DNA of 64,000 nt from Haliclona indistincta (lineage: Eukaryota; Porifera; Demospongiae; Haplosclerida; Chalinidae): contig OZ024784.1 in assembly GCA_964017065.1 (NCBI GenBank), positions 7,979,152-8,043,151 of the forward strand. The letters run 5' to 3'. Under the pieces are notes generated by a model. The model saw only the letters and a list, made by a program, of their open reading frames with translations. It searched no databases and was not told the DNA's origin. Position 1 is the first letter of the stretch. Each line of letters begins with the position of its first letter. Shown in pieces: positions 1 through 17,997 of this stretch. The translations under genes and the position numbers were made by a program.

Positions 1-422
1 TTCCATCGCTCGTTCAGCTGGTGCTGTTATGTTTGCTAGTAATGTGAGAGCAGAATTTGCTCTGCCTAAAGGAGATGTAATCACAGAGTCACTCTATGAG
101 TTGCATCTAGTTGAAGACACTACAGTTCTTCTCAACCAGTCCGTGGTGATGGGGTTTGACTGTCAGGTGCCTCCTGAACCTAGTGTACGTTATTAGTCAT
201 ACTCTGTAATAGTAGCAATTCCTGGTTGTGTATACAGAATAACTACCCACCTGATTCTAATACTGACACACATGAGCGACCAAGGAGAACATCATATGCT
301 CATCAGCAAATGGTAAGATCTTGTGTGACAAAGATTATTGCTTAATTTTGTTGCAGGACCTGTTCATGAGGACGGGCGAAGTCACTAATGTGTGCAACGG
401 TCCTTGCAATGACTGCTCTTGA
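1..422 (+). CDS. 3' end of an unidentified spliced gene (partial)
   Basis: Three exons can be joined in one frame: 2-184 (open at the window edge, donor GTACGT), 238-312 (acceptor TATACAG, donor GTAAGA) and 357-422 (acceptor TTGCAG, stop TGA). Together they give a 107-residue C-terminus, with a hydrophilic RPRR-containing stretch in the second exon and four cysteines near the end (NVCNGPCNDCS). Phases match at both junctions (all phase 0), which supports real exons. I do not recognise the family. The 5' part lies outside the window. An alternative in which exon 1 simply reads to the TAG at 194-196 is possible but would waste two well-formed splice pairs. Confidence 0.45.
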
Positions 423-644
423 CTGATTTGTGATTATTGAGCTTTTATTTATTTCTAGTATGACAAATTATCTGCTGAACAGGTCTGTGTGTTGTGATAT
501 AATTTTTATCTATTTATTGCGATTTTTGAGTGAGCTTAATAGTTAACTAGCTGAACGTTGCAGTCTTGTCACGTACGCATGACACTCTATTGAGCGAGTC
601 AGCTAGTACAAATATCTAATTGTGACTTTAAACAATACAACTAC

Positions 645-1035
645 TAAAGAAATTAAAAAGATTTCTATCGAAATCAAAAGGATGTAGGGTTGTGAAATCT
701 ACCACTGGTCCACAATGTAAACTAACAAGGAACAAGCATGGAATGGTAACACGATTGACTTGCTAACAGACCATAGATCCCTACATCAGTGGCTGCTGTG
801 GTTGGTTATAGCTAGTTTAGCTAGTTGCTGTTGACTGACACCTAACGTGCATTCAGCTTGTGACAAAATATTGATCTTATGTACAGCCACTGATGTAGGG
901 ATCTATGGTCTGTTAGCAAGTCAATCGTGTTACCATTCCATGCTTGTTCCTTGTTAGTTTACATTGTGGACCAGTGGTAGATTTCACAACCCTACATCCT
1001 TTTGATTTCGATAGAAATCTTTTTAATTTCTTGTT
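645..1035. mobile_element. Foldback (palindromic) MITE segment, about 147-bp arms
   Basis: The arm at about 650-796 is repeated in reverse complement at 884-1031 around an 87-bp spacer. A related non-palindromic copy lies at 61190-61600, where the left-arm sequence is followed directly by a right end that here sits at 2595-2755. The first copy therefore looks like an element opened up by an inverted duplication and later sequence. Short ORFs on the minus strand here are by-products of the arms. Confidence 0.75.
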
Positions 1036-1620
1036 TGTGTCCTTTTTTTCTTTTTCAGCGAAGTGCAGTTCAATATCATGCACGTACTGAGCTGTCTTTG
1101 TTTCAACCATTGGTTTAGTTTTCCTGTTGTTGGTGGCTTTTCTTTATTATTAATAATTTTAAACTTGTAGCTAATAATAATTGTTATGCTGTACATATCA
1201 GCTCGCCTACACATGCATGAAGTGGATACGAGCCCCGCCCACAATTGTTTGTAGACATGTACGGCGGTTGTAATTATCTGGCAAGCGCAGAATGGTGATC
1301 CTATACGAGCTTACCGTTCTTCGAAGACTCCAGACAAATACATGTACATGTATGTGTTCTCCGTGATCCATAAGGCGCGCGGCGACTCAAGCTAGTGCTT
1401 GGTCACGTGCGCTAACCACTGCTTGGTCACGTGCGTATTGCGCAATCACATCAATGGCGTCCATCACTTAGCTGACAATGGATCACGATCGAGAAATCGC
1501 GGAATTTATATCGACGTTTCGCTAAAAACTAAGTTCAAAAGGCACCTGCCAGGAGAATTTCATGACTGTTCATGGGTGTTTTGGTCTCGGCATTGCTCGC
1601 GTAAAGGCGCTAGGCGCGCT

Positions 1621-2498
<878 letters not shown>

Positions 2499-2594
2499 GA
2501 AGAAAACGAAGATGACGAAACACGATTTTCACCGTTTCCAGGTTCGTCACTTTAGTAACAACTTCGAGCAATCTCCTTGCTACTGTAAGATGGG

Positions 2595-2755
2595 GCAACG
2601 CCAGAGAGCAGATTTAAGTGTCTTTTGACGTATACAATTCATGACCAGGCGAAATATCAGCGTTTGAACGCTAATACATTGTATGTAGCCGCCATCTTGT
2701 TTTCTCGTTCAACCCTACATAGGGAGGCACTACCGTGCCTCCCTAATAATGTACT
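2595..2755 (+). mobile_element. Right end of the 645-2755 MITE-like element
   Basis: The sequence from CAACGCCAGAGAGCAGAT to the GGAGGCACTACCGTGCCTCC hairpin is nearly identical to 61441-61600. The terminal motif CAACCCTACAT at about 2710 mirrors ATGTAGGGTTG at about 682. The corresponding ends of the 61-kb copy read ATGTAGGGATG and CATCCCTACAT, so the terminal inverted repeat matches within each copy even though the copies differ from each other. Confidence 0.7.
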
Positions 2756-2769
2756 ATAATTTTGGTGAA

Positions 2770-3091
2770 TGAATTCATTTGTTCTACTATACTGTTCATA
2801 GCGGGTCGCTTGGTTGGATCATACATGTACTCCTTGTTTTCCCTTCACAGAACATGCACCAATATAACGTACTCTGCCTTTGACAAATTTTGGTGTATCT
2901 TTTGGTCTGAATGACAGCTCATCTCCCAAATAACTCATTACTGGCACTAGAGTACTGCATGGAGACATTGCTGTCACTAACAGCTCTCCTTTATGTACTG
3001 GTAGCACCGACTTTCTGCCTTGTATTTTACCATTCTTCCCTCTCAGTAGAAGAAATACAGTATTAGTGGCAGTGGAAGCGACAGCATGCAG
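2770..3091 (-). pseudogene. Chimeric relic: CYLD first exon abutting kinase C-terminus
   Basis: On the minus strand, 3091 down to about 2822 encodes a diverged version of the first exon of the two CYLD genes in this window: TVFLLLRGKNG, VHKGELL, YLGDELSFR, VKGRVRYIG. Immediately after it, about 2817-2775 encodes DPTKRPAMNSIVEQ, almost identical to the end of the CYLD-A kinase (DPTKRPTMNSIVEQ). The two parts are in different frames and the first has no in-frame ATG. Everything between them in a CYLD-kinase gene is missing. The simplest reading is a third CYLD-kinase copy collapsed by a large internal deletion. It is unlikely to make a functional protein. Confidence 0.75.
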
Positions 3092-3461
3092 AGCTAGCTG
3101 AGGGACATTCGATATTTTAACTGCGCCTTGTGCACAGCATGTAAAATTTATGCAAAATAAGAGAACTATAACAAGGTTCCTAAAAGTTAAAACGAAGGCG
3201 TATTCTTTTACTGAATAAGCACAAAACCTAGTACTAGTGCCACTGTGAGTGACTCAGCTCCTACCATTGTCTCAATGGAGCAGAACCAGTAGTCTAAATG
3301 TGGCGGAAAGATCATTATGAACGATAAGCTTAGCTAGAGCACTGTGGAGACACTAGCATAATCATAACACAGCAAGTCTAGCAACCCAAGGCTAGCCTGT
3401 AGAGAGCAGCAATATTAATATGCAGCATGCTGTTGCATGACGCAGCATAGAGTCATGCCGA
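3092..3461. other. Intergenic stretch, no gene seen
   Basis: Low-complexity upstream DNA between the chimeric relic and the DHX16 promoter. I see no convincing exon, RNA gene or element in it. Confidence 0.5.
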
Positions 3462-3507
3462 GGGCGGAGCTTAATTTACGCTCCGCCCAATCCAACGTTG
3501 CAGCAAC
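3462..3507 (+). promoter_or_regulatory. Putative DHX16 core promoter: inverted GC boxes plus CCAAT
   Basis: Two 9-bp GC-box arms, GGGCGGAGC and GCTCCGCCC, face each other across an 8-bp spacer at 3462-3487. The motif CCAAT overlaps the end of the second arm, about 20 nt before the DHX16 ATG at 3508. This resembles a TATA-less housekeeping promoter. Function is inferred from motif content only. Confidence 0.4.
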
Positions 3508-8508
<5,001 letters not shown>

Positions 8509-8566
8509 CACTACAGTAACACATTTTTGACCTCATTGACAAAATAATCGATTTAATTCTTCATTA

Positions 8567-8766
8567 TTTATTTGGGTATGTAGAATTAGGTACAGCGTTT
8601 AGTAACATGTGACTATGAGAGTGGTGTAGCAGTATGGAGACATGTTGTGAATACACAAACATACAAATTAGGAGTGAAGGTCAATCTAACTTGTTTATCA
8701 CACAATACACAACTGTGATGCGATCAAAAGAATGAGAATGTGGTACAAAAATAAAAGTGTACAGAT
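8567..8766. terminator. Overlapping poly(A) regions of convergent DHX16 and CYLD-A
   Basis: AATAAA for the plus-strand gene lies at 8750-8755, about 240 nt after the DHX16 stop. The minus-strand signal (TTTATT on +) lies at 8567-8572, about 195 nt past the CYLD-A stop at 8767. If both are used, the two 3' UTRs overlap by nearly 200 nt. Confidence 0.45.
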
Positions 8767-11700
8767 TCACTTAGCTAATCTATTCAGTTGTTCTACTATA
8801 CTGTTCATAGTGGGTCGCTTGGTTGGATCATGATCAACACATGTGCTGACAATTCGGTGCATTAGTGGCCAGCTACGAGCCATTGACTGCATCATAGAAG
8901 GAAAGGCTATTGAATCAGGAAATTGATTTGTGAAGACTTCACATAGAAGCTTTCCGTAGCTGTAGACATCCATTTTAGTGGACTGCTTCTCTTCTCTAAG
9001 TACCTCAGGAGCTGTGTACTGACGATTGCCTGGACCAGGAGTAGAGGCATACTGGACAATGTTAGCAGACCCAAAGTCAGACAGCTTTCCTCTCCACTTG
9101 TTATCTGGTAGTGCTTGTAGTAGAACATTAGCACTGCTCACATCTCTGTGAATGATAGGTTCTCTTTGAAGGTGAAGGTAGTTGAGGGCAGCCGCTACAT
9201 CTCTGAGGATAAAGAGACGAACACGATTGCTGGCTAGTTTCCCATCGTGGTAAGCTGACCTGAGGTCAGTGTCTAGCAACTCAGTGATGATAATCGGATC
9301 ACTGCGTCCTGGTTTATCAAGCACAGCTGCTATGAAGAGGAGGAGATTGGGATGACGTATCTTGGCCATCAAGCTGATCTCACGTCGAAGGAGTTTGTCA
9401 AAGACAGGAGATCTAATGGTGGAATGGAGCTCTTTCACAGCTACACTCTGCCCTCTGAAGCTACCCACAACTACCGAACCCCAGCCACCCTTTCCTAACT
9501 TCTGATCAGTGGAATGGACCTCTGTATGGCTGACTAGCCAGAAGCTGATATCTGAATCACTACCTAGCTCGGGTTGTTGTTCTATCCTTGACTGCAGCTG
9601 TTGTACCCTTGACTGCAGCTGTGACACTTGCCTCTGAAGCTGAGCAATTTCGCTATCTTTTTCCCTCTGAAGCTGAGCAATTTCGCTATCTTTCTCACTT
9701 TGAAGACGAGCTTTGTCTTGCTGAATACTAGTCTTCTCCTCCTGAAGACGTTTTGATTCTTGTGTTTTTTGCTGTAGCCGACTAAGTGTGTCTCTTTTTT
9801 CATTAGTCATCAACAGAAGCTCTTCTTGTGTTTGAGATGATACTTGTTTCTCGAACTTCAACTGTTCAGACAGAGTTGCCTCCATATTCTTTTTGTCTTG
9901 CTGTAGCATGACAGACTCCTTGGTCAATCTTTTTATTTCATCCTGTTGAGATTCAGACTGCTGAATGAGATTTTCGTTTTCTTGTTTCAGCTTTTGAAGT
10001 CGAGAATCAACAGTGGTAGTAGTTGTAGAGAGTGGGGATGGGGCTACTGTATGTGAAACTGGCACTTCACAATACCCACCATTATCATCCCCATACATTT
10101 CTAAGTCAGGGTTCACATAGACACACATGTAGCCATCTTGTGTGAACCTACGCACACACTCTGGTATCTCATATGACTTGCTGGTCATAAGACGATCAAC
10201 ATTTCCACTGTACACCCACTCATTGAGCTCCTTAGTGACTTCTGTCACACATGGGATGTTGTACATGTCATCTGGAGAGACAATAAACTTCATTAACACT
10301 GACTAATAAGGACACTACTTGGAGACTATAGCATCACTCTGAAAGGTGGTTATAACCCACTAGTTAGACATTAGATAACCCAGGGTTTCATACAGTACCC
10401 CAGGGAAAAAGGATTTCCCACCCTTAACTCCAATGTCCCAAAAAATCATTGTCAGAAAGTTATTTTGTGCTTTTGTGTTATCAAGAGTTTATAATGAACA
10501 GAGAGTATCGCACTCCAATTGGTCCATCACGGAGACTCTCGGGAAAGTAACGTGACCAGCACGCGAGCAAATGACGTCCGCAAATACTTAATTTTATAAC
10601 GTGACGTAACAATGCATACTCTAATGCGGCTGGCATGCCGCGTGGGCACGCTGAAGCAAGCTACGTATATTAAAGTCTGATGGAAGAGCTATTTGAAGAG
10701 TGCATTGGCGCTGAAATCTGATGTCCTTTCGTTAATGTGTATCCCACCCGAAAATTAAGCCAATCGCCATATTCTTTGTCTCCAGCAGTACTTAAAGCGT
10801 TAATGAAGCTGTCCACTGGTAAACTAGCTGGTCGTTTAGCCTGCGGAGTTCAATGAAACTCGTGATCGCTTGCTGCTGCTCGCTTCATCGTCGTTGCTAA
10901 GGCTTGCACATGCAGGTCGCTGGGCGTGCCTAGCCTGCATGCATTACGTAGGCAAAATCGACAAGTATTGAACAACGTCAGAACACGTAATAGCGCTCGC
11001 GTGCTGGTCACGTTACTTTCCCGAGAGTCTCCATGATGGACCAATTGGAGTGCGATACTCTATGTTCATTATAAACTCTTGGTGTTATTAGAAGCCCTCA
11101 AAACCAGTCTCCGAGGGCTTATTGGACATGCACTCAAAAGCAAACACAGGAAAAGTTTCTCCCCAAGAAAAAAATCTATGTAAAACCCAGATGACATATA
11201 CATGTGAGCACATCAAAGTTGCAACTACATCACAGGCAAGCATTATACGACATGGCCACTGCCAACATCAAGTGACTGACACATGTACATATTGACAAGA
11301 TTGTGTTTTAAATAACTTATGGCACCCATCCAGGCAATAATCTGATGTCTGATAAATCACTTATTGTGTTATATTAGCTGAACTATTTCTGTGTTCAAAG
11401 TAGCATGGTCCTCAGGACAAGACTATCTTGAACAAATGCAGATATAAAATTAAGCTTATTGGTTATGCTTAATACAGACTAACAGTTATGCTATTATCAC
11501 TATTAAATTTCCCATACTGCTATGGGAAACACCGCTCTTTCATACAAAATTTGTGCAATCGCCTACGCATATGAATATGAGGACCCGCCACCTTAATCAC
11601 TGCATGATTGTGCACAAAGGTAGTGTGATCAAGACTATCTTGAACAAATGCAGATATAAATTATGCGTATTGGTTATGCTATTATCACTATTATGAAACC

Positions 11701-14700
11701 CAATACACATGTGCAATATGAATTCCACTTACACACTCTATCAGCCATACTGTCATGGAACAGCCATCGATCCTCACAACGTGTGAAGCACACATAATGG
11801 CTGGTCTCTATACAGATCACGGACAATAGCTTCATCTTTGAATACATATGAAGACCAACAGGACTGTGATCTTTACGAGATCTGTGACTTATTTTCAAGC
11901 AGCCATCACAGAGAGCCACCTCTCTATCACTATTATCTACTCTGAACACTGTCTCAGTACATTGAGGACATGATACTGTAGCTGGTGATCCACAAAACCA
12001 ACATTGCTTGGAAGAATCAACAATAGAGGAAACATCGAGAACGAGAGAGGGAAACACCTTTTTGTACATCTTAAAATCTTTCCCAAATCGTTGCATCTGT
12101 AGCAGCAACTTGCTAGGAATCTGGAGAAATGCACAAAATTAACTATGTGACCTGTAACTTTGATTCTTACTACATGGCACTGCAGAGCAGGCTATAACTA
12201 GACTTCTAATGAGCACATACCCGTGCACTGAGCTAAGATCTACATAGTTAGTACACGACGACTCCAGCATTTATATACTGCAACAGCTAGTCCATAGACA
12301 GCTCCAGATAAATTGATGATAGCATAGCTACCATACATGCACTACAGACTAACAGTTGATTGGCACATCACAGAATGCCTCAAGAAAGACTGATACCCTA
12401 TGATCAAAGGCCTCAAGAAGTTTAACCATGGCTTTGACGTACGGTACATGTGAGACTGAGTGAGGACATCAATATGGATAGGAGGTTGGGTGACACACCC
12501 ACAATACCATAAAGTGCTCTTGCAAGGAGGACACGTAGCTTTAGAAAGTCATGGATTAGCCGCTTGAGCAAGGCTTGCCAGCACATAAAACGTTCGTGAA
12601 GATTTTCGAGCGGTACGATGCAAACAGGTGTGTTTTTTTGACAACACACATAATTATAATAAATATAGACGGACACAAAAGCATAACCCTAGCGCATACT
12701 GCACACGGGTAATTATGAAGATACGTTGCTATTCTTAGTTATTGGCATAAGTCATGAATATGCACCGCACCAGCTTTTTTGACAAGAACAAAAGATCAAG
12801 AGTCAAGACACAAGTTGTGTCTAAAGATCATACCATACATGTTCATATTACTATCTATGGGACTTTCCTTGTCTGGTATAATATACCTGGCTGTTCTCTT
12901 TTTCTATATTAAGGCTGACGATACACCATGGTCTAAAATTTACTTTTTACTCAAAATCTGTTGGGTACATGATCATTAGACTACATACCTGTATGTAGTC
13001 TAAATACTCAAAAATCTATAGTAAGGTCCAGTGTACTGGGGTATCTAGGACTACAATAGTGCATGAGGGTACGTTTGGTGAGATGGAGAAAACTAGCGAA
13101 AACTAGTGCACTTTTAGTGCACTACACTGTACTAACCAAAATGCAGACGACAAGAATAGCATCACGATTCACACTAACTTACATCCACATACCATCCAGT
13201 ATTATATTACATCATCACATTCTATCATTAATTTTATTCTATCATTTAATTTTATACTGATGAAAGACCATGCATCCAAGACTTCTATAAAAGTTCATTT
13301 TGTTAACTACGTTATCTCAGATCTGTGCACACACATTTTCTTAAGTTACTGGTTATGCACATAAAGTACATGACCTAGGCCTAGGCTTGCTCTGAATAAT
13401 ACCTTTGTTAATGATATCTTCTGCTCTTCAAACATCTTACACAGCAGATAGTCAGTGAAGGGTGTGATATCTTGTTTGGGATCAAGTTCAAAGAACAGCT
13501 GAACAAAATACTCTCCCTCTACTCCACTTGGTCTTCTAAAAATACAAAGAAATGAATGGATATTAAGCAGCCATCACTATGATTATAGAGCTTTTTCGCA
13601 AGTCTAGAGATGTCTACACAAACCAGCGCAGTGCTATACTGTAAACATAGAAATTTCTGCAGTAGCTTAATTTGTTCGATAACAAATTTACTGATTTAAC
13701 CAATCATTTAAACTAATGTCTAGGCAGCAAACTATGAAACTTTTGTCTTAGAGAGGTCCAAGTGAGCCAGCCATAACTCGAGAACAAAAGGCATGACAAG
13801 CCATTGTTGTGCTTAGCTGTTCATATCTTAACCGACACGTAGAAATGAGCACAACCATAAATCCCATCTATTTTTAAAACAGGTATTAAGTAATATTTAG
13901 ACCACACTAGGCGGTGCATTACGCGATATAATGCACGAGGGTGGGGTCAATAACGGTCGAGAACGCGTTGATAATGCACGAGCCGGAGGCGAGTGCATTA
14001 TCACGCGTTCGAGACCGTTATTGAGCACGCCCGAGTGCTTTATATCGCGTAATGCACCGCCTAGTGTGGTCTAAACGTTTTAGACCATGCCAGGTGACTT
14101 TCCGACCGAGTGCTTGCTATTTTGTTCAAGTGCGCGTTAATAAAAGTGTGCATTAAGAACTTAATCCGCGAGGTGCATTAATAAAAGTGTGCATTAAGAA
14201 CTTAATCCACGAGGTGCATTAATAAAAGTGTGCATTAAGCTATTTAATGCACACTTTTTGAGCGATCTGATTGGTCGAAAGTCACGTGGTATGGTCTAAT
14301 ATAATTTTATTTTTATGAGGGGTTTGATTAAGGATATTAGTTTGTATCTCACTTGATGCTGATGAATGGAGGAACATGGAGAACCTTTTTGAACAACATG
14401 TTTAGGAACTCCTCAGGATCTGGAAAAAGGTAGACGACATTGGATTACAGTAATGATCAATAATAATAATTATTATTACTACATCATAAATGTGTGAACA
14501 AATAATTGGTAAGAACAGCACTACAACAACCTACAGCTTGCATGAGCTTATCCATGTGTTTACATAACTATATGTAATTCATACATAAGCAGCAATTAGA
14601 CCAAAATTCAGTTGTACATGTAGGTTCACAAAACCTTCGAGGCATTGAAATTTATATTTCAAGAATACCTTTCTCATCTCTGTTGGCTCCTTCCATTGCT

Positions 14701-17700
14701 CCCAACTGCTCTAAACAATCTCTCAACTCCATCACACTCTCAAAGCGAGCAACACCATGCCTTTAAAATAAGACAGCATTAGAAAAGCTTAAATGAATAA
14801 CTATACTAAACTACTAAAGAGCAAGTACCGTGACCCTCGCACATGCGCTGAGGGTTAATAACAACTACATGTAAATAGCTTATATATAACTTCATATGAT
14901 CGCTTTATCTACATTTTATATGAGGCAGGACAGGTTGTGGGGGCTGTTCTACACACATGCACAATTAAGATGAATCTTCAAGCCATCTTGGTGGCTAGAC
15001 ATGAACGTCCATATTTTCAAAATCGAAAATCTATCAGTAAAGTCTGAGTAAAGTTATCCAATATCAATTTACTTTCTCAGTGGGTTGACAATTCCTTTCC
15101 ACAAGATTTGTTTTGTTTTCTTGCAGTACTCCTTCTCTTGTATACTCACTGGTAGTGACTGCTCTTCCCCACTCAGAAACATCTCGTCAAATGCATCACT
15201 GAGAGCAAATAGCCCAAACACAGTAGAATCAAGGTAGCATGAGTTGTGGTGTCCCTGGATACCTCTCTCATTACCAATGTATTGAGAGAACAACCCTGGT
15301 CCATCATCATCCTCATACTGAGGATACTTGTTAAGAGCTGTAGTGAGATAAGATAGTGACACCTCCTCTCACAACACACTATACTCACGATTAGTGTAGC
15401 TAGCACCACCTCCACCAGTAGACACAGGTACAGTAGCTCCACTAGTAGCAGATGGAGTAGAATGAAGTGAATCCAGTGACTGGAGATCACAAATACGACA
15501 AAAGTATCCTCTGCCATCAGGACAGTAGAAATATCTCTTATTTCTAAAACCTCCATTACTACAACCCTCAATTATCTCATCCTACATACAAAAATTCAAG
15601 ATACACAAGAGCACTCACATATTTAACTCACTAGTTCCAGTCCTGCTACCAATCCATCAAATCCCTTTACGTGTCCAATGAACCTCATTGTACCAGTTAC
15701 TGGTTTGGGAAGTGTTGTATTCCTAACCGCAACTACATTGCCCATTACTAACCAAGAGGGCATCTCTTCCTCTTGATTCTTCTTCTCTACAGCTGCGGAG
15801 CGATGAGGAGCAGGGACAGGATGATTGCTTTTGTGATGATCAACTGGTCTGTTTTGAGCATGTTGATGGTGAGAAGAGTGAGGAGAAGCAGATGTGTCTT
15901 GGTTGCCAGGATAAGGTGGCTTGACAGCAAGATTAGGGCTTGACTTCTGATGATCGTGTTGTGAAAGAACCTCATCACGATAGTGTTGTCGATCACGATC
16001 TATTTCATGTCTACTGCTGCCTGAATTTTGACGTTGGTAGCTATGCACACGTTGTGGTTGTCCAGGGTAATGAGGCTGTAGTTTAGTTCCGTAAGACACT
16101 TGGTTGTTGCCAGCCTTCAACCTTGCCTGCATCTCATTGTCTTTCACCTGTTCATACTGTTTCATAAGCTCTTCTTGTTGTTTTAACTCTTCAGGAGACA
16201 TACCCAAATCAGCATAGTCTGGAGTTTGACCAGCTGTGAGACACTCTTCATTGCTCTGAATTGGATCATCTTGACCAATACGCTGAGCTTTGGCTTCATC
16301 CATTATCTTCTGTTGTCCCTTTCTGTCGATTCCTTCTAAATCTCCAGTAGTAAGGTGACTTACAGACACCTCTAATTCTTTAGCAATTTGTTGCTGCTCT
16401 TTCTGTTGCTTCTTGTAATCAGCTTCAGACAACAATATTTCCTCAGGAACGTACAGCTTAGTGTGACCTCTCTTTACTATAAACTGGGCCCACTGGAGAC
16501 CAACTAGATCAATGCAAATGTCAGGAAATTCCTTCTCGGGAACAATCATAGAATCCTGTGCAGAAAAATAAAATGTAACAAGCAGACCTTATTAATATTG
16601 ACAAATCACATTATAGCATTACAGCTTAGATATTCATCTTACTAGTTCTAAACCAGCAATAATCATTGAAGGCAATCCTGATCGTTTGGACATCTCTACC
16701 AGTCCAGTCCAGCGCACAGTAGCAGTGATGGGCCTCTGATCCTTCATAGAGTAAATGACAACACGATCTCCTTCCTTGTACAATTTGCTGCGATGATGTT
16801 TATCCTCTAGAACTTTATGTTTATCCACCATGAATTTCTTTACTTTAGATGCAACATTAGATGCACCACTCTGGCGAGAAGACCTGCTGTCATCATGAGA
16901 TGCACGACGACCAGCAACTGGTGAGTGGTTGCTGCCAGCACAAGCAGAGGGTTGATCCAGAGAAGATTGATCACAAGGTGCACGACGACTAGAACTAGAA
17001 GTGTAGACAACCATATCCATGGAGACCCAGACTGCATTTTTGTGAGCACAATTAAAGTAAGGATATCCTGCAGTAGTACCTTTTCCTCGATACTCATCAT
17101 TCTGAATATGCAATAGAAAGACTTGTCTAGTACAGCTAATGAAACTATGGGATTGTCACGTGTTTATTTGGCAGCAGGGAGCTTGAGCTTATTATATTTT
17201 AGTGCCATATGATGCGAGAATATTATATGGACATGCACAAAATGTGTAACAGATGCTAAAACAAGATGGCGTCACTGGAAATCCCAAATTTCTACCTTCT
17301 GCCAATGTTTGATGCTTATCCAGCAAGTAAGTGCACTAGCCCAAATATATACAAGTGAATGTGTGTAGGTTTGATAAGAACAGCACTAGGCTTGAATAAA
17401 AATTTGTGTGGGCGGTGATTTCGGCTTCCCACTTTAGAATGTCTGCCAAGGGCATCCTTGAGCTCAGAAATTGTCTAGATGGCTGAAGTTTTAAAAATTC
17501 TAGATCATGACATAACAGCAATGGTGCCCATTAAGGCATAAAAATAATCATCTCACCTCATCAATCTCCACACCAAAGTAAGCTCCTTTCTTCTTTTCAA
17601 CAGGACCAAGATGTCGTATTCTGCCTCTGACAGGTTTAGAATGAGTACTCACTCTGAATGATATCTCATCTCCCATTTTCAGTCCCATCACATACTCTTT

Positions 17701-17997
17701 CTTGGGAGTATTAAAGAACTCTCTGATTCTCAGGTCATGGCTCACAGCCATTAGATAGTTGGGCTGAGCTTCTACCAATGGAGCAACATCAGTAGCATCA
17801 CAATAGAACGTAATGGAAGGCTCATTGTATACACGGTAGGTGTGTTCTCCACTAAACTGATCAGCTGGGATCACTTCGTTCAGTTCTTCAACTAGTTCTC
17901 CTTTACGAACTGGTACCTTGGTTCTAGTTTTTCTTTTCCGACCATCCTTTGCTCTCAGTAAGAGAAACACAGTGGACTCTGATTCAGTGGCTGCCAT
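8767..17997 (-). CDS. CYLD: CYLD-A: CYLD deubiquitinase fused to a coiled coil and a TKL-like protein kinase
   Basis: Ten exons close in phase (17557-17997, 16643-17101, 15632-16555, 15389-15581, 15073-15337, 14669-14760, 14353-14419, 13403-13535, 11733-12120, 8767-10271), giving about 1488 aa. Exons 1-4 carry CAP-Gly-type repeats (for example GKGTTAGYPYFNC) and a Gln/His-rich linker. The USP domain has the Cys box GHHNSCYLD (Cys about 706), two Cys pairs plus CDGC forming the CYLD B-box, and the His box SHYVCF (His about 966) with Asp about 981 (FHDSMAD). The last exon first completes the USP fold (YNIPCV...VNPDLEMYG), then continues without a break into a coiled coil (about 1078-1220) and a complete kinase: GKGGWG, VAVK (Lys about 1267), HRDVSSAN (Asp about 1364), DFG (about 1386), APEVL, KRPTM. 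CYLD removes Lys63 and Met1 ubiquitin chains in NF-kB and death signalling; the kinase fusion is not part of the known human protein. HRDxK lysine is Ser here. Confidence 0.92.
10475..11092. mobile_element. hAT-like MITE inside CYLD-A intron 9
   Basis: The ends are CAAGAGTTTATAATGAACA and its complement TGTTCATTATAAACTCTTG, with near-identical terminal arms of about 90 bp running on into a CCAATTGG motif and a CGGGAAAGTAACGTGACC block. The 7-bp direct repeat GTGTTAT flanks both ends. CAnRG-type termini and a 7-8 bp target duplication fit hAT. Confidence 0.7.
11419..11682. repeat. Direct repeat pair, about 52 bp, in CYLD-A intron 9
   Basis: AAGACTATCTTGAACAAATG and the following 30 nt occur at about 11421-11470 and again at about 11631-11680, with few differences. 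It is a short local duplication close to the exon 9 donor. Confidence 0.6.
13740..13875 (-). repeat. Copy of the CTCGAGTTATGGCTGGCTCA repeat family
   Basis: The reverse complement of this stretch matches modules at 39600-39680, 40030-40115 and 41940-42090. The copy at 41940-42090 is in intron 7 of CYLD-B and this one is in intron 7 of CYLD-A, so this pair probably predates the gene duplication. Confidence 0.6.
13898..14300. mobile_element. Composite palindromic element with 41-bp tandem units
   Basis: It begins with a large hairpin (13898-14085) whose arms contain GGCGGTGCATTACGCGATAT. Next comes a segment bounded by TTAGACCATGCCAGGTGACT and its near complement ending TGGTCTAA at 14299. In between are about 2.5 units of a 41-bp repeat (AATAAAAGTGTGCATTAAG). 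A CTGATTGGTC motif sits near the right end. It lies in CYLD-A intron 7. Confidence 0.7.

Noticed and set aside
8767..10299. Kinase as a separate single-exon gene starting at the 10299 ATG
   Set aside because: The first ten codons lie upstream of a good acceptor (CTCTCCAG at 10272), and the following 63 codons are the CYLD C-terminus, present in the same phase in CYLD-B.
12779..12979. Possible single-pass membrane peptide in CYLD-A intron 8
   Set aside because: A hydrophobic stretch arises from AT-rich DNA; there is no conservation with the CYLD-B intron and no splice or promoter context.
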